From JARRKC01 sp963723965 (lineage in GTDB: Bacteria; Acidobacteriota; UBA6911; RPQK01; JAPXNP01): a stretch of 64,000 bases of DNA. Position numbers and translations under genes: made by a program. Every line of letters begins with the position of its first letter. Position 1 is the first letter of the stretch. Under the pieces are notes generated by a model. It was not told the origin of the DNA. It searched no databases and was given only the letters and a program-made list of their open reading frames with translations. This document shows positions 43,368 to 51,772 of this stretch, in pieces. The stretch spans positions 186,001 through 250,000 of the forward strand of contig CAVRSV010000001.1 of NCBI GenBank assembly GCA_963723965.1, written 5' to 3'.

Positions 43368-44123
43368 TCAGGCGGAGCCGACCGCCCGATCATAGAGTCC
43401 ATGGGCATTATTCAAGTGTAGACGGGCAAGGTCAACCAGCACCGATGGGGCGTGGGAAACGGGCCGGACCCGGCTGTCTCCCGAGTGGTGCCAGGCCACG
43501 GGCAATTCCGCGACGCGGAGCTGCCACTTTGCGGCGATGAACAAGAGCTCGACGTCGAACACGAATCCGTCGAGCCGCTGTCTCTCGAACAGGGGCCGGC
43601 AGGTGGACATGCGAAACAACTTGAAGCCGCACTGCGTATCGCGGTAGCAGAGCCCCGTCAACAGGCGCATGACCCGGTTGAAGCCCTTCCCGAGCGTCTC
43701 TCGGTACCAGGGTTGATGGACCTGGATGCGGGAGCCCTCGACCGCCCGCGATCCAAACGCAATGTCGAGCGGGGTGGTCAGGAGGGCCGATTCCAGCTTT
43801 CCAAGCTCCTCGATCGGAGTGCTGAGGTCGGCATCGGTCATCAACAGAAGATCGCCCTCGGCCGCCAAAGCTCCCTGACGCACGCTGAAGCCCTTTCCCC
43901 GGTTCCCTGCGTGAGTCACCAGGCGGATCATTCCGGCCGGGTTCTTCCGGGCCACCTGACCAGCGACCTCGCCGGTACCGTCCGTCGAGCCGTCGTCGAC
44001 GACCAGAATCTCGAAGGAGTCTCGCGAGCTCTGCAGGAATCCGACCAGCTGCTCGAGTGTGTCCCGAAGGCGCAGCTCCTCGTTAAAGGCCGGGATGACG
44101 ACGGACAGAGGCAGCCTAGACAT
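43368..44123 (-). CDS. Glycosyltransferase family 2, polyprenyl-phosphate glucosyltransferase type
   Basis: 251 residues: LSVVIPAFNEELRLRDTLEQL, ILVVDDGSTDGTGEV, GNRGKGFSVRQGAL, MTDADLSTPIEELGKL (DxD-type metal site) and YRDTQCGFKLFR. The last motif marks dolichyl/undecaprenyl-phosphate glucosyltransferases, which move glucose from UDP-glucose to a lipid carrier. No membrane helices are seen in this version. It overlaps the gltX end by 8 bases. Confidence 0.87.
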   Translation of the reverse strand: MSRLPLSVVIPAFNEELRLRDTLEQLVGFLQSSRDSFEILVVDDGSTDGTGEVAGQVARKNPAGMIRLVTHAGNRGKGFSVRQGALAAEGDLLLMTDADLSTPIEELGKLESALLTTPLDIAFGSRAVEGSRIQVHQPWYRETLGKGFNRVMRLLTGLCYRDTQCGFKLFRMSTCRPLFERQRLDGFVFDVELLFIAAKWQLRVAELPVAWHHSGDSRVRPVSHAPSVLVDLARLHLNNAHGLYDRAVGSA

Positions 44124-45534
44124 GGGAGAGGGTCTCGATGACGCGATCCAACCTCTCCAGGGTCTTGGGACGGCCCAGCGTCACCAGCACATCGAAGAGC
44201 CCCGGTGCCTGGGCGCGACCGGTCGTCGCTACTCGAACCGCCCCGATGAGCTGACCGGCCTTGAGCTGCCGCTCCCCGGCGATCTCGCGCAGAATTCGCT
44301 CGGTCGATTCCAGATCGAATGGCGAGAGGGCCGCGTAGGCATTTCGCAGATCCCGGAGAGCCCCGACCAGACGTTCCCGACCCTCCGGTTCTCCGGCGCT
44401 CAGGTAACGTTCGACCGCATCGTCTGCATAGGAGAAGTCATCCGTGAAGAAAGCCCGCCCGTAGTCGGGAAAGTCGCGCAGGCTTCCGACCCGCGTCTTG
44501 AGCAGATCGATCACACCCAGCAGCTCTGCCCGTTCAGCCGTCTCCCAGGAGGATCTCCAAAGCCCCTCTTCCTCCAGGATCGGTCGCAGCAGGGGCTCCA
44601 GCTCGGCGGCCGAGATCGAAGAAAGGTAACGCTTGTTCATCCACTCGAGTTTGCTCAAATCGAAAACGGCATCGGCCTTGTTGACGCGCGACAGATCGAA
44701 ACGGTCGATCAGCTCGTCGCCCGCAAGCAGTTCGGCGTCGTCCCCCGGAGACCACCCCAGCAGTGCGAGGTAGTTGCGCACGGCCACAGGCAGCAGGCCC
44801 TTCTGGCTGTACTCGGTGACCGAGGTGGCACCGTGCCGCTTGCTGAGGCGCTTGCGGTCCGGACCGAGGATCATGGGGAGATGGGCGAACAGGGGGAGCG
44901 GGGCCTGGAGGGCCTGGTAGAGCAAGACGTGTTTGCTGGTGTTGGACAGGTGATCCGCTCCGCGGATGACGTGGCTGATCCGCATGTCGAGGTCGTCGGT
45001 GACGACGCTGAGGTGGTAGGTCGGATAGCCGTCCGACCGCAGGATGACGAAGTCTTCGATATTCTCCGAGTTGACGGTCACACGCCCGAAGACCTGATCG
45101 AGGAAGCTGATGCTCTGGGCTTCGGGAACTCGGAACCGGATGGCGAAGGGTTCTCCCGCCGCGGCCCGACGATCGGATTCGGACCTGGCGAGATCCCGAA
45201 AGACCTCGGCGGCTTTAGCCGATTCACCGGTCGAGCCGAAGTCACGATAGGCGTGACCGGCTTCCATCAGTCGCTCTGCCGTCACGCGATAGAGCTCGAG
45301 ACGGCTGGACTGGAAATAGGGGCCCTCGTCCCACTGGAGGCCGAGCCAACGTAGCCCCTCCAGGATCCCTTCCACCATCGGATCGCTGGAACGCTTCTCA
45401 TCGGTGTCCTCGATGCGCAGGACGAATGCGCCTCCCTTTTGTCGGGCAAACAACCAGTTGAACAGGGCTGTGCGGGCGCCCCCGATGTGGAGGTGACCGG
45501 TCGGACTCGGAGCGAATCTCACACGAACTGTCAT
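44116..45534 (-). CDS. gltX: Glutamyl-tRNA synthetase
   Basis: ATG 45534 gives 472 residues. The class I signatures are SPTGHLHIGGARTALFNWL (HIGH as HIGG) and RKRLSKRHGATSV (KMSKS as RLSKR). The C-terminal anticodon-binding helical domains are complete. As gatCA are present, it may charge both tRNA(Glu) and tRNA(Gln). Confidence 0.96.
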   Translation of the reverse strand: MTVRVRFAPSPTGHLHIGGARTALFNWLFARQKGGAFVLRIEDTDEKRSSDPMVEGILEGLRWLGLQWDEGPYFQSSRLELYRVTAERLMEAGHAYRDFGSTGESAKAAEVFRDLARSESDRRAAAGEPFAIRFRVPEAQSISFLDQVFGRVTVNSENIEDFVILRSDGYPTYHLSVVTDDLDMRISHVIRGADHLSNTSKHVLLYQALQAPLPLFAHLPMILGPDRKRLSKRHGATSVTEYSQKGLLPVAVRNYLALLGWSPGDDAELLAGDELIDRFDLSRVNKADAVFDLSKLEWMNKRYLSSISAAELEPLLRPILEEEGLWRSSWETAERAELLGVIDLLKTRVGSLRDFPDYGRAFFTDDFSYADDAVERYLSAGEPEGRERLVGALRDLRNAYAALSPFDLESTERILREIAGERQLKAGQLIGAVRVATTGRAQAPGLFDVLVTLGRPKTLERLDRVIETLSHV

Positions 45535-45564
45535 AGCAGCAGGTCCCATACATTAGCAGAGGAA

Positions 45565-46251
45565 TCAAACCATATCGACGAGCAGCAGTTCCGACGCCTG
45601 CACGGCGTTAATGGGAACCGATGTCACCCGGCGGACGTGTGCGGAGTCTCGCGGCAGCAGGCGATCCTCCTGCAGCCTGAGAGTGCCCCTGAGCACCAGG
45701 ATGAACAACTTGCGGCTGAGCAGTGTTTCGAAGATCAGGTTCTCCCCCGCGCGCAGGTAGGCCCGATAGACTGCGCAATCGAAGGGCAGGGGCAGCGCGC
45801 CGGGGTGCTGCTGGCCCGAGGCAAGGCAGTCCAGGGCGGGCGTTCGCCCATCAGTCTGCACCTGGGCCACCTGGTGGGAAGGAACGGGCTCGTCGGACAG
45901 CGTCTCCAGGCCCAACTCGAAGAACTGGGCCTCCTCGGGACCCGTCCGATACGTGATCGAGTCGCCGGGGCCGGGGACGGTCAGGGCAAAGTCCCGGGAT
46001 CTCAGATGCATGTCTTCGAGGGACGCCGTCTCGAGATCCAGCTCTCCCGAAACGAGAAAGGTGAGCACCGTCGTGTCCCGAATTGGACCCCGCACGATGC
46101 TGCAGTGCGGCTGCTGGCGGGTGTCGAGGCAGAACTGGAGCGGGCCGAAAGACTGAAACTCCCACTCCGACGGCATGTACAGGTGAGAGTAGGTGAGATA
46201 GTCGACCGTATGGATCCGCCGGCGCTGGCCCTTTCTGAATACCTCGTACAT
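45565..46251 (-). CDS. Pirin-like bicupin protein
   Basis: 228 residues with two cupin-like halves. The second resembles the pirin/YhaK C-terminal domain: YRAYLRAGENLIFETLLSRKLFILVLRGTLRLQEDRLLPRDSAHV. Several metal-binding histidines expected in the N-terminal cupin are not evident, so enzyme activity (quercetinase-like) is doubtful. It follows the SDR gene on the minus strand with 13 bases between, so they may be co-transcribed. Confidence 0.5.
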   Translation of the reverse strand: MYEVFRKGQRRRIHTVDYLTYSHLYMPSEWEFQSFGPLQFCLDTRQQPHCSIVRGPIRDTTVLTFLVSGELDLETASLEDMHLRSRDFALTVPGPGDSITYRTGPEEAQFFELGLETLSDEPVPSHQVAQVQTDGRTPALDCLASGQQHPGALPLPFDCAVYRAYLRAGENLIFETLLSRKLFILVLRGTLRLQEDRLLPRDSAHVRRVTSVPINAVQASELLLVDMV

Positions 46252-46264
46252 AACGTGCCCCGGC

Positions 46265-47032
46265 TCAGCGGCCGCCCATCCTCATCGCTCCGTCCAGACG
46301 TATCGTGGTGCCGTTGAGCATGACGTTCTCGACGATCGCCACCACCAATGCCGCGTATTCCTCGGGATGGCCGAGACGAGGAGGGAAGGGTACCTGCGCC
46401 GCCAGGGCCGCTCGAAGCTCATCCGGCACGGCCGCGAGCATGGCCGTGTCGAAGACGCCCGGCGAAATCGCGCAGACACGAATTCCGAAGCGAGCCAGTT
46501 CGCGAGCGGTGGGCAAGACCAACCCGCTCACCCCCGCCTTGGAGGCGGAGTAGGCGGCCTGTCCCACCTGGCCCTCCACAGAGGCGATTGATGATGTGCC
46601 GATGAGCACACCCCGCTCGCCTTCCTCCGAACCCGGGTTCTTCGCCATCGCCGCGGCAGCCAGACGGAACAGGTTGAAGGTTCCCATCAGATTGACTTCG
46701 ATAACCCGACGGAAAGTCTCCAGCCGGTGCACTTCGGTCTTGCCGAGGATTCTCTCTCCAACCAGGATCCCGGCGCAGCCGACGGCGATATCGAGACGGC
46801 CGAAGGTCTCGATTGCCTGGCTGATGGCAGCCTGCAGCGAGGGTTCCGACGTCACATCGGCCTGGACGAACTGTACTCCGTCCCCCAGATCATGGGCGAC
46901 GGACTGCCCGGCCTCCTCCCGGATGTCGCAAATCACGACGCGCGCGCCGCGATCTCGCAGGGCCCTTGCCGTTGCCGCGCCGAGTCCGGATGCACCGCCT
47001 GTGACCAGTGCCGTACTGTTGCGGATTTCCAT
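46265..47032 (-). CDS. Short-chain dehydrogenase/reductase
   Basis: 255 residues, classical SDR: cofactor motif TGGASGLGAATARALRDRG, Asp in VVICDI favouring NAD(H), the CAG motif VGCAGILVGERIL, Ser in GTSSIASVEGQ and YSASKAG. It resembles 3-hydroxyacyl-CoA dehydrogenase type 2 and similar fatty-acid enzymes. It is divergent from the flavin reductase gene. Confidence 0.86.
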   Translation of the reverse strand: MEIRNSTALVTGGASGLGAATARALRDRGARVVICDIREEAGQSVAHDLGDGVQFVQADVTSEPSLQAAISQAIETFGRLDIAVGCAGILVGERILGKTEVHRLETFRRVIEVNLMGTFNLFRLAAAAMAKNPGSEEGERGVLIGTSSIASVEGQVGQAAYSASKAGVSGLVLPTARELARFGIRVCAISPGVFDTAMLAAVPDELRAALAAQVPFPPRLGHPEEYAALVVAIVENVMLNGTTIRLDGAMRMGGR

Positions 47033-47154
47033 AGCTCTCCACCTCCCTGCCCCATTGGTGACCGGCCGATCCGGACAAGGACCCGTCCAACCGGGTCTGC
47101 CGAGGCCTATCTGATAGTATATTGCCGATCCATTGATTCTTCAGGAACTTCGAG

Positions 47155-47688
47155 ATGTCAGCGACCACGAAGGCTTTCAAAGAGGTGATGCGCTGCTTTG
47201 CCGCGGGCGTCACCGTCATCACCACCCGAGGTTCGGGCCCGGCGGCCTACGGTGTGACGGCCAGTTCCTTCACCTCCGTGTCGCTCGATCCGCGTCTGGT
47301 GCTCGTCTGTCTGGACAACCGGCTGAGCGGTCTCGACCAGTTTCAAAGGTCCGGCCGCTTCGTCGTCAACATCCTGGCGGAGGACCAGGAGGAAGTGTCC
47401 GCCCATTTCGCAACGCCCGGAAGCGATCGATCCGAAAAGTGCGGGTATTACGCCGACTCCGACGGAGATCTGCCCGTTCTGGCTGACAGTCTTGCATCCA
47501 TGGAGTGCAGCCTCGAGACGACCCATCCGGGAGGCGACCATACCATCCTGCTCGGTTCCGTCGATGCCGTGCGCCGCGGTAACCGCCTGGGCCAATACGG
47601 TCCCCTGCTCTACTACCGGGGGCGCTACGCTCGTCTGGAACCGGAGCCGATCTCCGCAATGACGGAAGCGGGCCGCTCGGATCTCTAA
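47155..47688 (+). CDS. Flavin reductase-like (FMN-binding split barrel) protein
   Basis: 177 residues with AGGAA upstream. The HpaC/flavin-reductase pattern is plain: FAAGVTVITTRGSGPAAYGVTASSFTSVSLDPRLVLVC, FVVNILAEDQEEVSAHFA and GGDHTILLGSVDAV. It uses NAD(P)H to supply reduced FMN to a partner oxygenase, none of which is visible nearby. It is convergent with the ABC gene. Confidence 0.88.
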   Translation: MSATTKAFKEVMRCFAAGVTVITTRGSGPAAYGVTASSFTSVSLDPRLVLVCLDNRLSGLDQFQRSGRFVVNILAEDQEEVSAHFATPGSDRSEKCGYYADSDGDLPVLADSLASMECSLETTHPGGDHTILLGSVDAVRRGNRLGQYGPLLYYRGRYARLEPEPISAMTEAGRSDL

Positions 47689-47722
47689 CGATCGCCCGAC
47701 CCCGGGAGCCGTCCCCGCTCCC

Positions 47723-48670
47723 TCACCGGCTCGCGGCCGCGGTCTCCTCGCGTCCCTCCTGGAAGCGGTGGCCGGTCTCGCGGACGAAGACATCCTCGAG
47801 GGAGGCCCGGGTGGCCGTGATGGAGTCGATCTGATCACCGAGCGTTTCCATCAATTGCCCCACGAGCTGGTGACCGTTGCTGTACTCGATCCGGATCGTC
47901 CCGTCGACCACGGTCGGCGCCAGTCCGAACTCCCGGACCAAACGCTGGCAGATCCGTTCCGGCTCGCCGGCCCGAATCAGGATGATCTCCGATCCGATGC
48001 GACTCTTCAGGGAAGAAGGGGAGCCCTCGGCGACCACCCGGCCCTCGGCGATGATGATGAGGTGGTCGCAGCGTTCGGCCTCTTCCATGGAATGGGTGGT
48101 CAGAAGGATCGTCACCCCTTCCTGGCGATTCAGCAGCTGCAGATAGTTCCAGAACTCGCGGCTCACGGCGGGGTCCAATCCATTGGTGGGCTCGTCGAGC
48201 AGCAGAATGCGGGGGCGATGCAGCAGAGCCTTGGCCAGGTCGGCTCGACGTTGCAGCCCTCCGGACAAGGACTTGGCCCGCTGATTCAGGCGATCCGCGA
48301 GCCCGAAACGTCCGGCAAGATCGCGAATTCGCTCGTCGAGTCCTCGGCCCCTCATTCCGTAGAGGTGACCCTGATGCAGGAGGTTTTCCTCGACGGTCAA
48401 CTCGAGGTCCAGGCTGCGGTTCTGAAAGACCACTCCAATTCGCCGACGGACCGCGAAAGGATCGCTCGTCACGCCGGAATCTCCCACGCGGGCCGAACCC
48501 CGCTGTGGTCTCAACAGCGTACTCAGGATCCTGAAGGTTGTGGTCTTTCCCCCTCCATTAGGACCGAGCAGCCCGGCGATCTGACCCTCCTCAACGGAGA
48601 AGCCGATGCCGCGCAGGGCGGGCCTGTCCCCATAGGAAAAGAAAACGTCGTCCAGCTCGATCGCGGCCAT
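47723..48670 (-). CDS. ABC transporter ATP-binding protein (orphan, DUF4162-type tail)
   Basis: 315 residues from ATG 48670, which overlaps the ctaB stop (TGATG). Walker A GPNGGGKTT, Q-loop VVFQNRSLDLELTVEENL, signature LSGGLQRRADLAKALLHRP, Walker B ILLLDEPTNGLDP and H-loop TTHSMEEAERC are complete. The C-terminal 90 residues resemble DUF4162 of drug-export ATPases. The permease that normally follows is missing: the next gene downstream is convergent after 34 bases. Confidence 0.9.
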   Translation of the reverse strand: MAAIELDDVFFSYGDRPALRGIGFSVEEGQIAGLLGPNGGGKTTTFRILSTLLRPQRGSARVGDSGVTSDPFAVRRRIGVVFQNRSLDLELTVEENLLHQGHLYGMRGRGLDERIRDLAGRFGLADRLNQRAKSLSGGLQRRADLAKALLHRPRILLLDEPTNGLDPAVSREFWNYLQLLNRQEGVTILLTTHSMEEAERCDHLIIIAEGRVVAEGSPSSLKSRIGSEIILIRAGEPERICQRLVREFGLAPTVVDGTIRIEYSNGHQLVGQLMETLGDQIDSITATRASLEDVFVRETGHRFQEGREETAAASR

Positions 48671-49587
48671 CACAACTTACCAATGGTCAGGAACAGAAGG
48701 AGAAAGGGCAGATACGCCACCGAGCTCTGAAGCAGGCGGCGGGCGGAGAAACGTGTCTGCAGTCGGGCCACGTTCAGGCTGAACCAGAGGAAGCCGACGC
48801 CCAGGACGACGCTTGCGATCAGGTAAGCCAACCCGTCGAGCCCGACCCAGTAGGGAGCGAGGCTGACCGGCAGCAGAAGAAGGCTGAACAGCAGAATAGC
48901 CAGACCTGTCCACGTCCCCCGACGGTGTCCGCGAGGAAGCATCAGGAAGCCGCCTCGTTCATAGTCCTCTCGGTAGACCCAGGCGATGGCCAGAAAGTGG
49001 GGGAACTGCCAGCAGAAGAGAATCCCGAACAAGACGACCGCCTCGACGGTCAGGGCTCCGTGGGCCGCCGTCCAACCCATGACGGGAGGAATGGCTCCCG
49101 GCACCGCACCCACCAGTGTGCACCAGGGACTGCGGGTCTTCATCGGCGTATAGACGAGCAGGTAGATGACGCTCGTCAACCAGCCTAGAAACGCCGTCGT
49201 CAGATTGGTCGTGGCGAGCAGGAAAATGGTTCCGAGAGAAACCATGAGCATGCCGAAGTGGAGGGCCTGCTGAGCGGACACCTTGCCCGAGGGCAAAGGC
49301 CGCTGTGCCGTGCGACGCATCAGGCGATCCGCGTCCCGCTCCATGAACTGGTTCAGCACCGCCGTTCCGCCGGCCAGCAGGCCGGTGCCGAGCAGGACGC
49401 AAACGAGCCCAACGACCGAAACTCCTCCCGCCGAGCCCAGATAGTAGCCGGCAGCGGTCGTGAGCAGGACCATGGAGGTGACCCGCGGCTTGGTCAGTTC
49501 GAGGAACGGTGCCAGAGTCTGTGCCAGTCCCTGTCGAGAGCCCGCGACCCGGCCGGTGGTCGAAACGTCTGCGATCGATGTCCTCAT
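48670..49587 (-). CDS. ctaB: Protoheme IX farnesyltransferase (heme O synthase)
   Basis: 305 residues with about nine membrane helices. The prenyltransferase motif NQFMERDADRLMRRTAQRPLPSG holds the NxxxDxxxD metal site, and YTPMKTRSPWCTLVGAVPGAIPP is the second family block. It adds a farnesyl group to heme b for haem-copper oxidases, so an aerobic terminal oxidase is expected elsewhere. It is followed by an ABC ATPase instead of cox genes. Confidence 0.94.
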   Translation of the reverse strand: MRTSIADVSTTGRVAGSRQGLAQTLAPFLELTKPRVTSMVLLTTAAGYYLGSAGGVSVVGLVCVLLGTGLLAGGTAVLNQFMERDADRLMRRTAQRPLPSGKVSAQQALHFGMLMVSLGTIFLLATTNLTTAFLGWLTSVIYLLVYTPMKTRSPWCTLVGAVPGAIPPVMGWTAAHGALTVEAVVLFGILFCWQFPHFLAIAWVYREDYERGGFLMLPRGHRRGTWTGLAILLFSLLLLPVSLAPYWVGLDGLAYLIASVVLGVGFLWFSLNVARLQTRFSARRLLQSSVAYLPFLLLFLTIGKL

Positions 49588-49666
49588 GTTTGACGCTCTT
49601 GCAGTTGGTTTTCCATGCTATCACAGCCCCGGACGAGCAATGACGCGATCCTGTAGGATAGGGTCC

Positions 49667-50041
49667 ATGCCCGACGCGACCGGCTCCCTGACGTTCGAGT
49701 ATGAATCGAACTTCTACACTCTCTTCATGACCACACACGGCTGGGTGGTGGCCGACCTGCTGCAATATCTTGATGATGTTTACGCGGCGGAAGATCCAAG
49801 AATTCCCATTTTGAAGCTGCTTGGCTACACGATGACCATCAGCCGAAACGCACCGCCCCGGACGGCTCATCACTGGATCGAGATCGATGTCGAGGGCCGG
49901 GTTCTGGCCACCAACTCGGAGGTCGTGCGGAAGGCGGTCCAACGGGAGGCGCCGGCAGCGGACGACCCCTTCCACAAGGCTCTGCTGGACAGGATTTATG
50001 CCACGCTCGACCGACTCGATTTCACGGTCGAGCTGTCCTAG
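49667..50041 (+). CDS. Hypothetical protein, 124 residues
   Basis: ATG 49667 begins MPDATGSLTFEYESNFYTLF. It is mixed alpha/beta, without signal peptide or membrane helix, and has conserved-looking aromatic and acidic residues (THGWVVADLLQYLDD, HHWIEIDVEGRV). I do not recognise a family. It diverges from ctaB and its last 20 bases overlap the end of the convergent HAD gene. Codon use is like the neighbours, which supports a real gene. Confidence 0.55.
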   Translation: MPDATGSLTFEYESNFYTLFMTTHGWVVADLLQYLDDVYAAEDPRIPILKLLGYTMTISRNAPPRTAHHWIEIDVEGRVLATNSEVVRKAVQREAPAADDPFHKALLDRIYATLDRLDFTVELS

Positions 50042-50699
50042 GATCCTCGAGAAACCGGGGGAGATCGGCGACACTCTCCAGCACTCGAGCGGCGCCGGCA
50101 GCCCGCAGATCGGCGGGAGAGTGAGCCCCGGTGGCCACCCCGATGGCGAGGACGCCGGCGGCCCGCGCCGCCTGGATATCGTGCACCGTGTCCCCAACCA
50201 TGGCTGCCCGAGATGAATCCGCTCCCAGCTCTTCGAGGGCCTTCCATACCGGCTCCGGCGCCGGCTTGTATTTGCTCACCTCTCCGACCCCGACGACGGA
50301 TCCAAAGAACCGGTCCAGCTCGAAGTGCCGCAACAGTGAGTGCACGCTCGAGGAGGTGCGGGAGGTCACGATTCCCAGTGCGTGGAACTCCGCCAGTCTG
50401 GGGACCAGCGAGTCGACACCCGGAATCAGGCGAGAGCCTTCGATCGACAGACGCGAGAACTCCTCCCGGTACGCTGCGATCACCGTCTCGAGGAGCTCCG
50501 GGGAGACGCACTCCAGAAAGATCTCCCGCAGGGGTCGGCCGATCCCGTGGCGGATGAACTCCAGCGGTACCACGGGCTGGCCCGAAGTCCGAAGGGCGTG
50601 GTTGAAACTGTGGCAGATCACCTCGGAGGCATCGATCAGAGTGCCGTCGAAGTCGAAGAGGATCGCCTGGAGCCGAGACCGGATTCCGTCGTTCTTCAT
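50022..50699 (-). CDS. HAD-family phosphatase (phosphoglycolate phosphatase-like)
   Basis: ATG 50699 gives 225 residues. Motif I is LFDFDGTLIDA, motif II LGIVTSRTSS, motif III Lys in KYKPAPEPVW, motif IV MVGDTVHDIQAARAAG. The helical cap between motifs I and II fits phosphoglycolate phosphatase or PpaX-like enzymes; exact substrate cannot be told. It lies nine bases downstream of the dehydrogenase. Confidence 0.88.
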   Translation of the reverse strand: MKNDGIRSRLQAILFDFDGTLIDASEVICHSFNHALRTSGQPVVPLEFIRHGIGRPLREIFLECVSPELLETVIAAYREEFSRLSIEGSRLIPGVDSLVPRLAEFHALGIVTSRTSSSVHSLLRHFELDRFFGSVVGVGEVSKYKPAPEPVWKALEELGADSSRAAMVGDTVHDIQAARAAGVLAIGVATGAHSPADLRAAGAARVLESVADLPRFLEDPRTARP

Positions 50700-50708
50700 G
50701 GCTGACAA

Positions 50709-51662
50709 TCAGATTTCGATGAGGATTTTCAGAGAGCCGCCGGCTCCTGCCTGCCGAAACGCGGCCATACCGTCCTCCAGGGGGAAGCACCCTCCGATCA
50801 GGCTCTCCGGCAGGATTCGGCCGCTTTCGAGCAGATCGAGTGCCGGCTCGAAGGGACCGCATCTCGATCCGACGAGGGAGATCTCATCGACGACGATGCG
50901 GGAGAAATCGATCTCCGCCCGCCCCTCGTAGGTGCTCTTCAGCACGATCGTTCCGCGCGGACGCACACAGCGGCAGGCGGTCTCGAGTCCGCTCGGGGAT
51001 CCGGTTGCTTCCACGACGATCTCGAACTCGGAGTCGGGCGGCTCGAGATCGGTACAGGGGATACCAGCAGCCTCGAGAAGCTGCATCTGCCCCGGGTACC
51101 GGCCTTTGACCAGCAAGTGGGCGCCGTATTCGTGGAGCACTCTGGCCACCAACTGCCCCAGTTTCCCGGCTCCCACGAGCAGGACGCGGTCCGTGGGACG
51201 AATTTGGACCTGTTCCAGGATCTGAACGGCCGCCGCCAGGGGCTCCGTGAACACTGCCTTCCGGTCCGCGACGGTCTCCGGTACCTCTTTCAGATTTTCG
51301 ACCGGCAGCACGAGATACTCCGCCAGGGCGCCCTGCCGGCCGACGATTCCGAGAACGGTCCGTTTCGAGCAGTGGTTGGGCAGTCCCCGCCGACAGAATT
51401 CGCATTCGTGGCAGACGGCGTTGATCTCGCCGACGATCCGCTTGCCCTCCAGTGCCGGACCGGTTGCAGCACGGATCACCCGACCAACGAACTCGTGCCC
51501 CGGTATCCCGGAGTACGGATAATAGCCCCTCTCCAACTCCAGGTCGGTCCGGCAGATCCCCGCGAGAAGGACCCGGACCAACGCCTCACCGGGTGCCGGT
51601 TCCGGCACGGGTAGATCGGTTCGGTAGCTCAGGCGTCGATCTTCCAGCCAAAGTCCTCGCAT
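50709..51662 (-). CDS. Zinc-dependent medium-chain alcohol dehydrogenase
   Basis: 317 residues. Catalytic-zinc ligands are Cys in LLAGICRTDLELE and His/Glu in GHEFVGRV; the structural-zinc cysteines are in CHECEFCRRGLPNHC. The nucleotide-binding turn is VGAGKLGQLVARVL. It is slightly shorter than usual sorbitol/threonine dehydrogenases (about 340). Substrate is unknown. It is divergent from the acyl-AMP ligase fusion gene. Confidence 0.88.
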   Translation of the reverse strand: MRGLWLEDRRLSYRTDLPVPEPAPGEALVRVLLAGICRTDLELERGYYPYSGIPGHEFVGRVIRAATGPALEGKRIVGEINAVCHECEFCRRGLPNHCSKRTVLGIVGRQGALAEYLVLPVENLKEVPETVADRKAVFTEPLAAAVQILEQVQIRPTDRVLLVGAGKLGQLVARVLHEYGAHLLVKGRYPGQMQLLEAAGIPCTDLEPPDSEFEIVVEATGSPSGLETACRCVRPRGTIVLKSTYEGRAEIDFSRIVVDEISLVGSRCGPFEPALDLLESGRILPESLIGGCFPLEDGMAAFRQAGAGGSLKILIEI

Positions 51663-51678
51663 AATGATTCCCCCGGGT

Positions 51679-51709
51679 TTGCACCCCGGCCCAAGTCGCT
51701 ATAATAGCG
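51679..51709 (+). promoter_or_regulatory. Promoter with palindromic -10 ahead of the ligase fusion gene
   Basis: TTGCAC (51679-51684), a short 15-base spacer, TATAAT (51700-51705). The -10 sits within the perfect 13-bp palindrome CGCTATAATAGCG (51697-51709). Transcription near 51712 would leave a leader of about 60 bases. Confidence 0.45.
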
Positions 51710-51772
51710 CCGACCTGATCGTTCGAGGAGCCGGGTCCGTGTGCGCCCGTCTGGGCGAGCCGGGAGGAAGCG

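Noticed and set aside
47158..47838. Minus-strand frame that could have been the missing ABC permease
   Set aside because: No hydrophobic helices; it is antisense to the flavin reductase.
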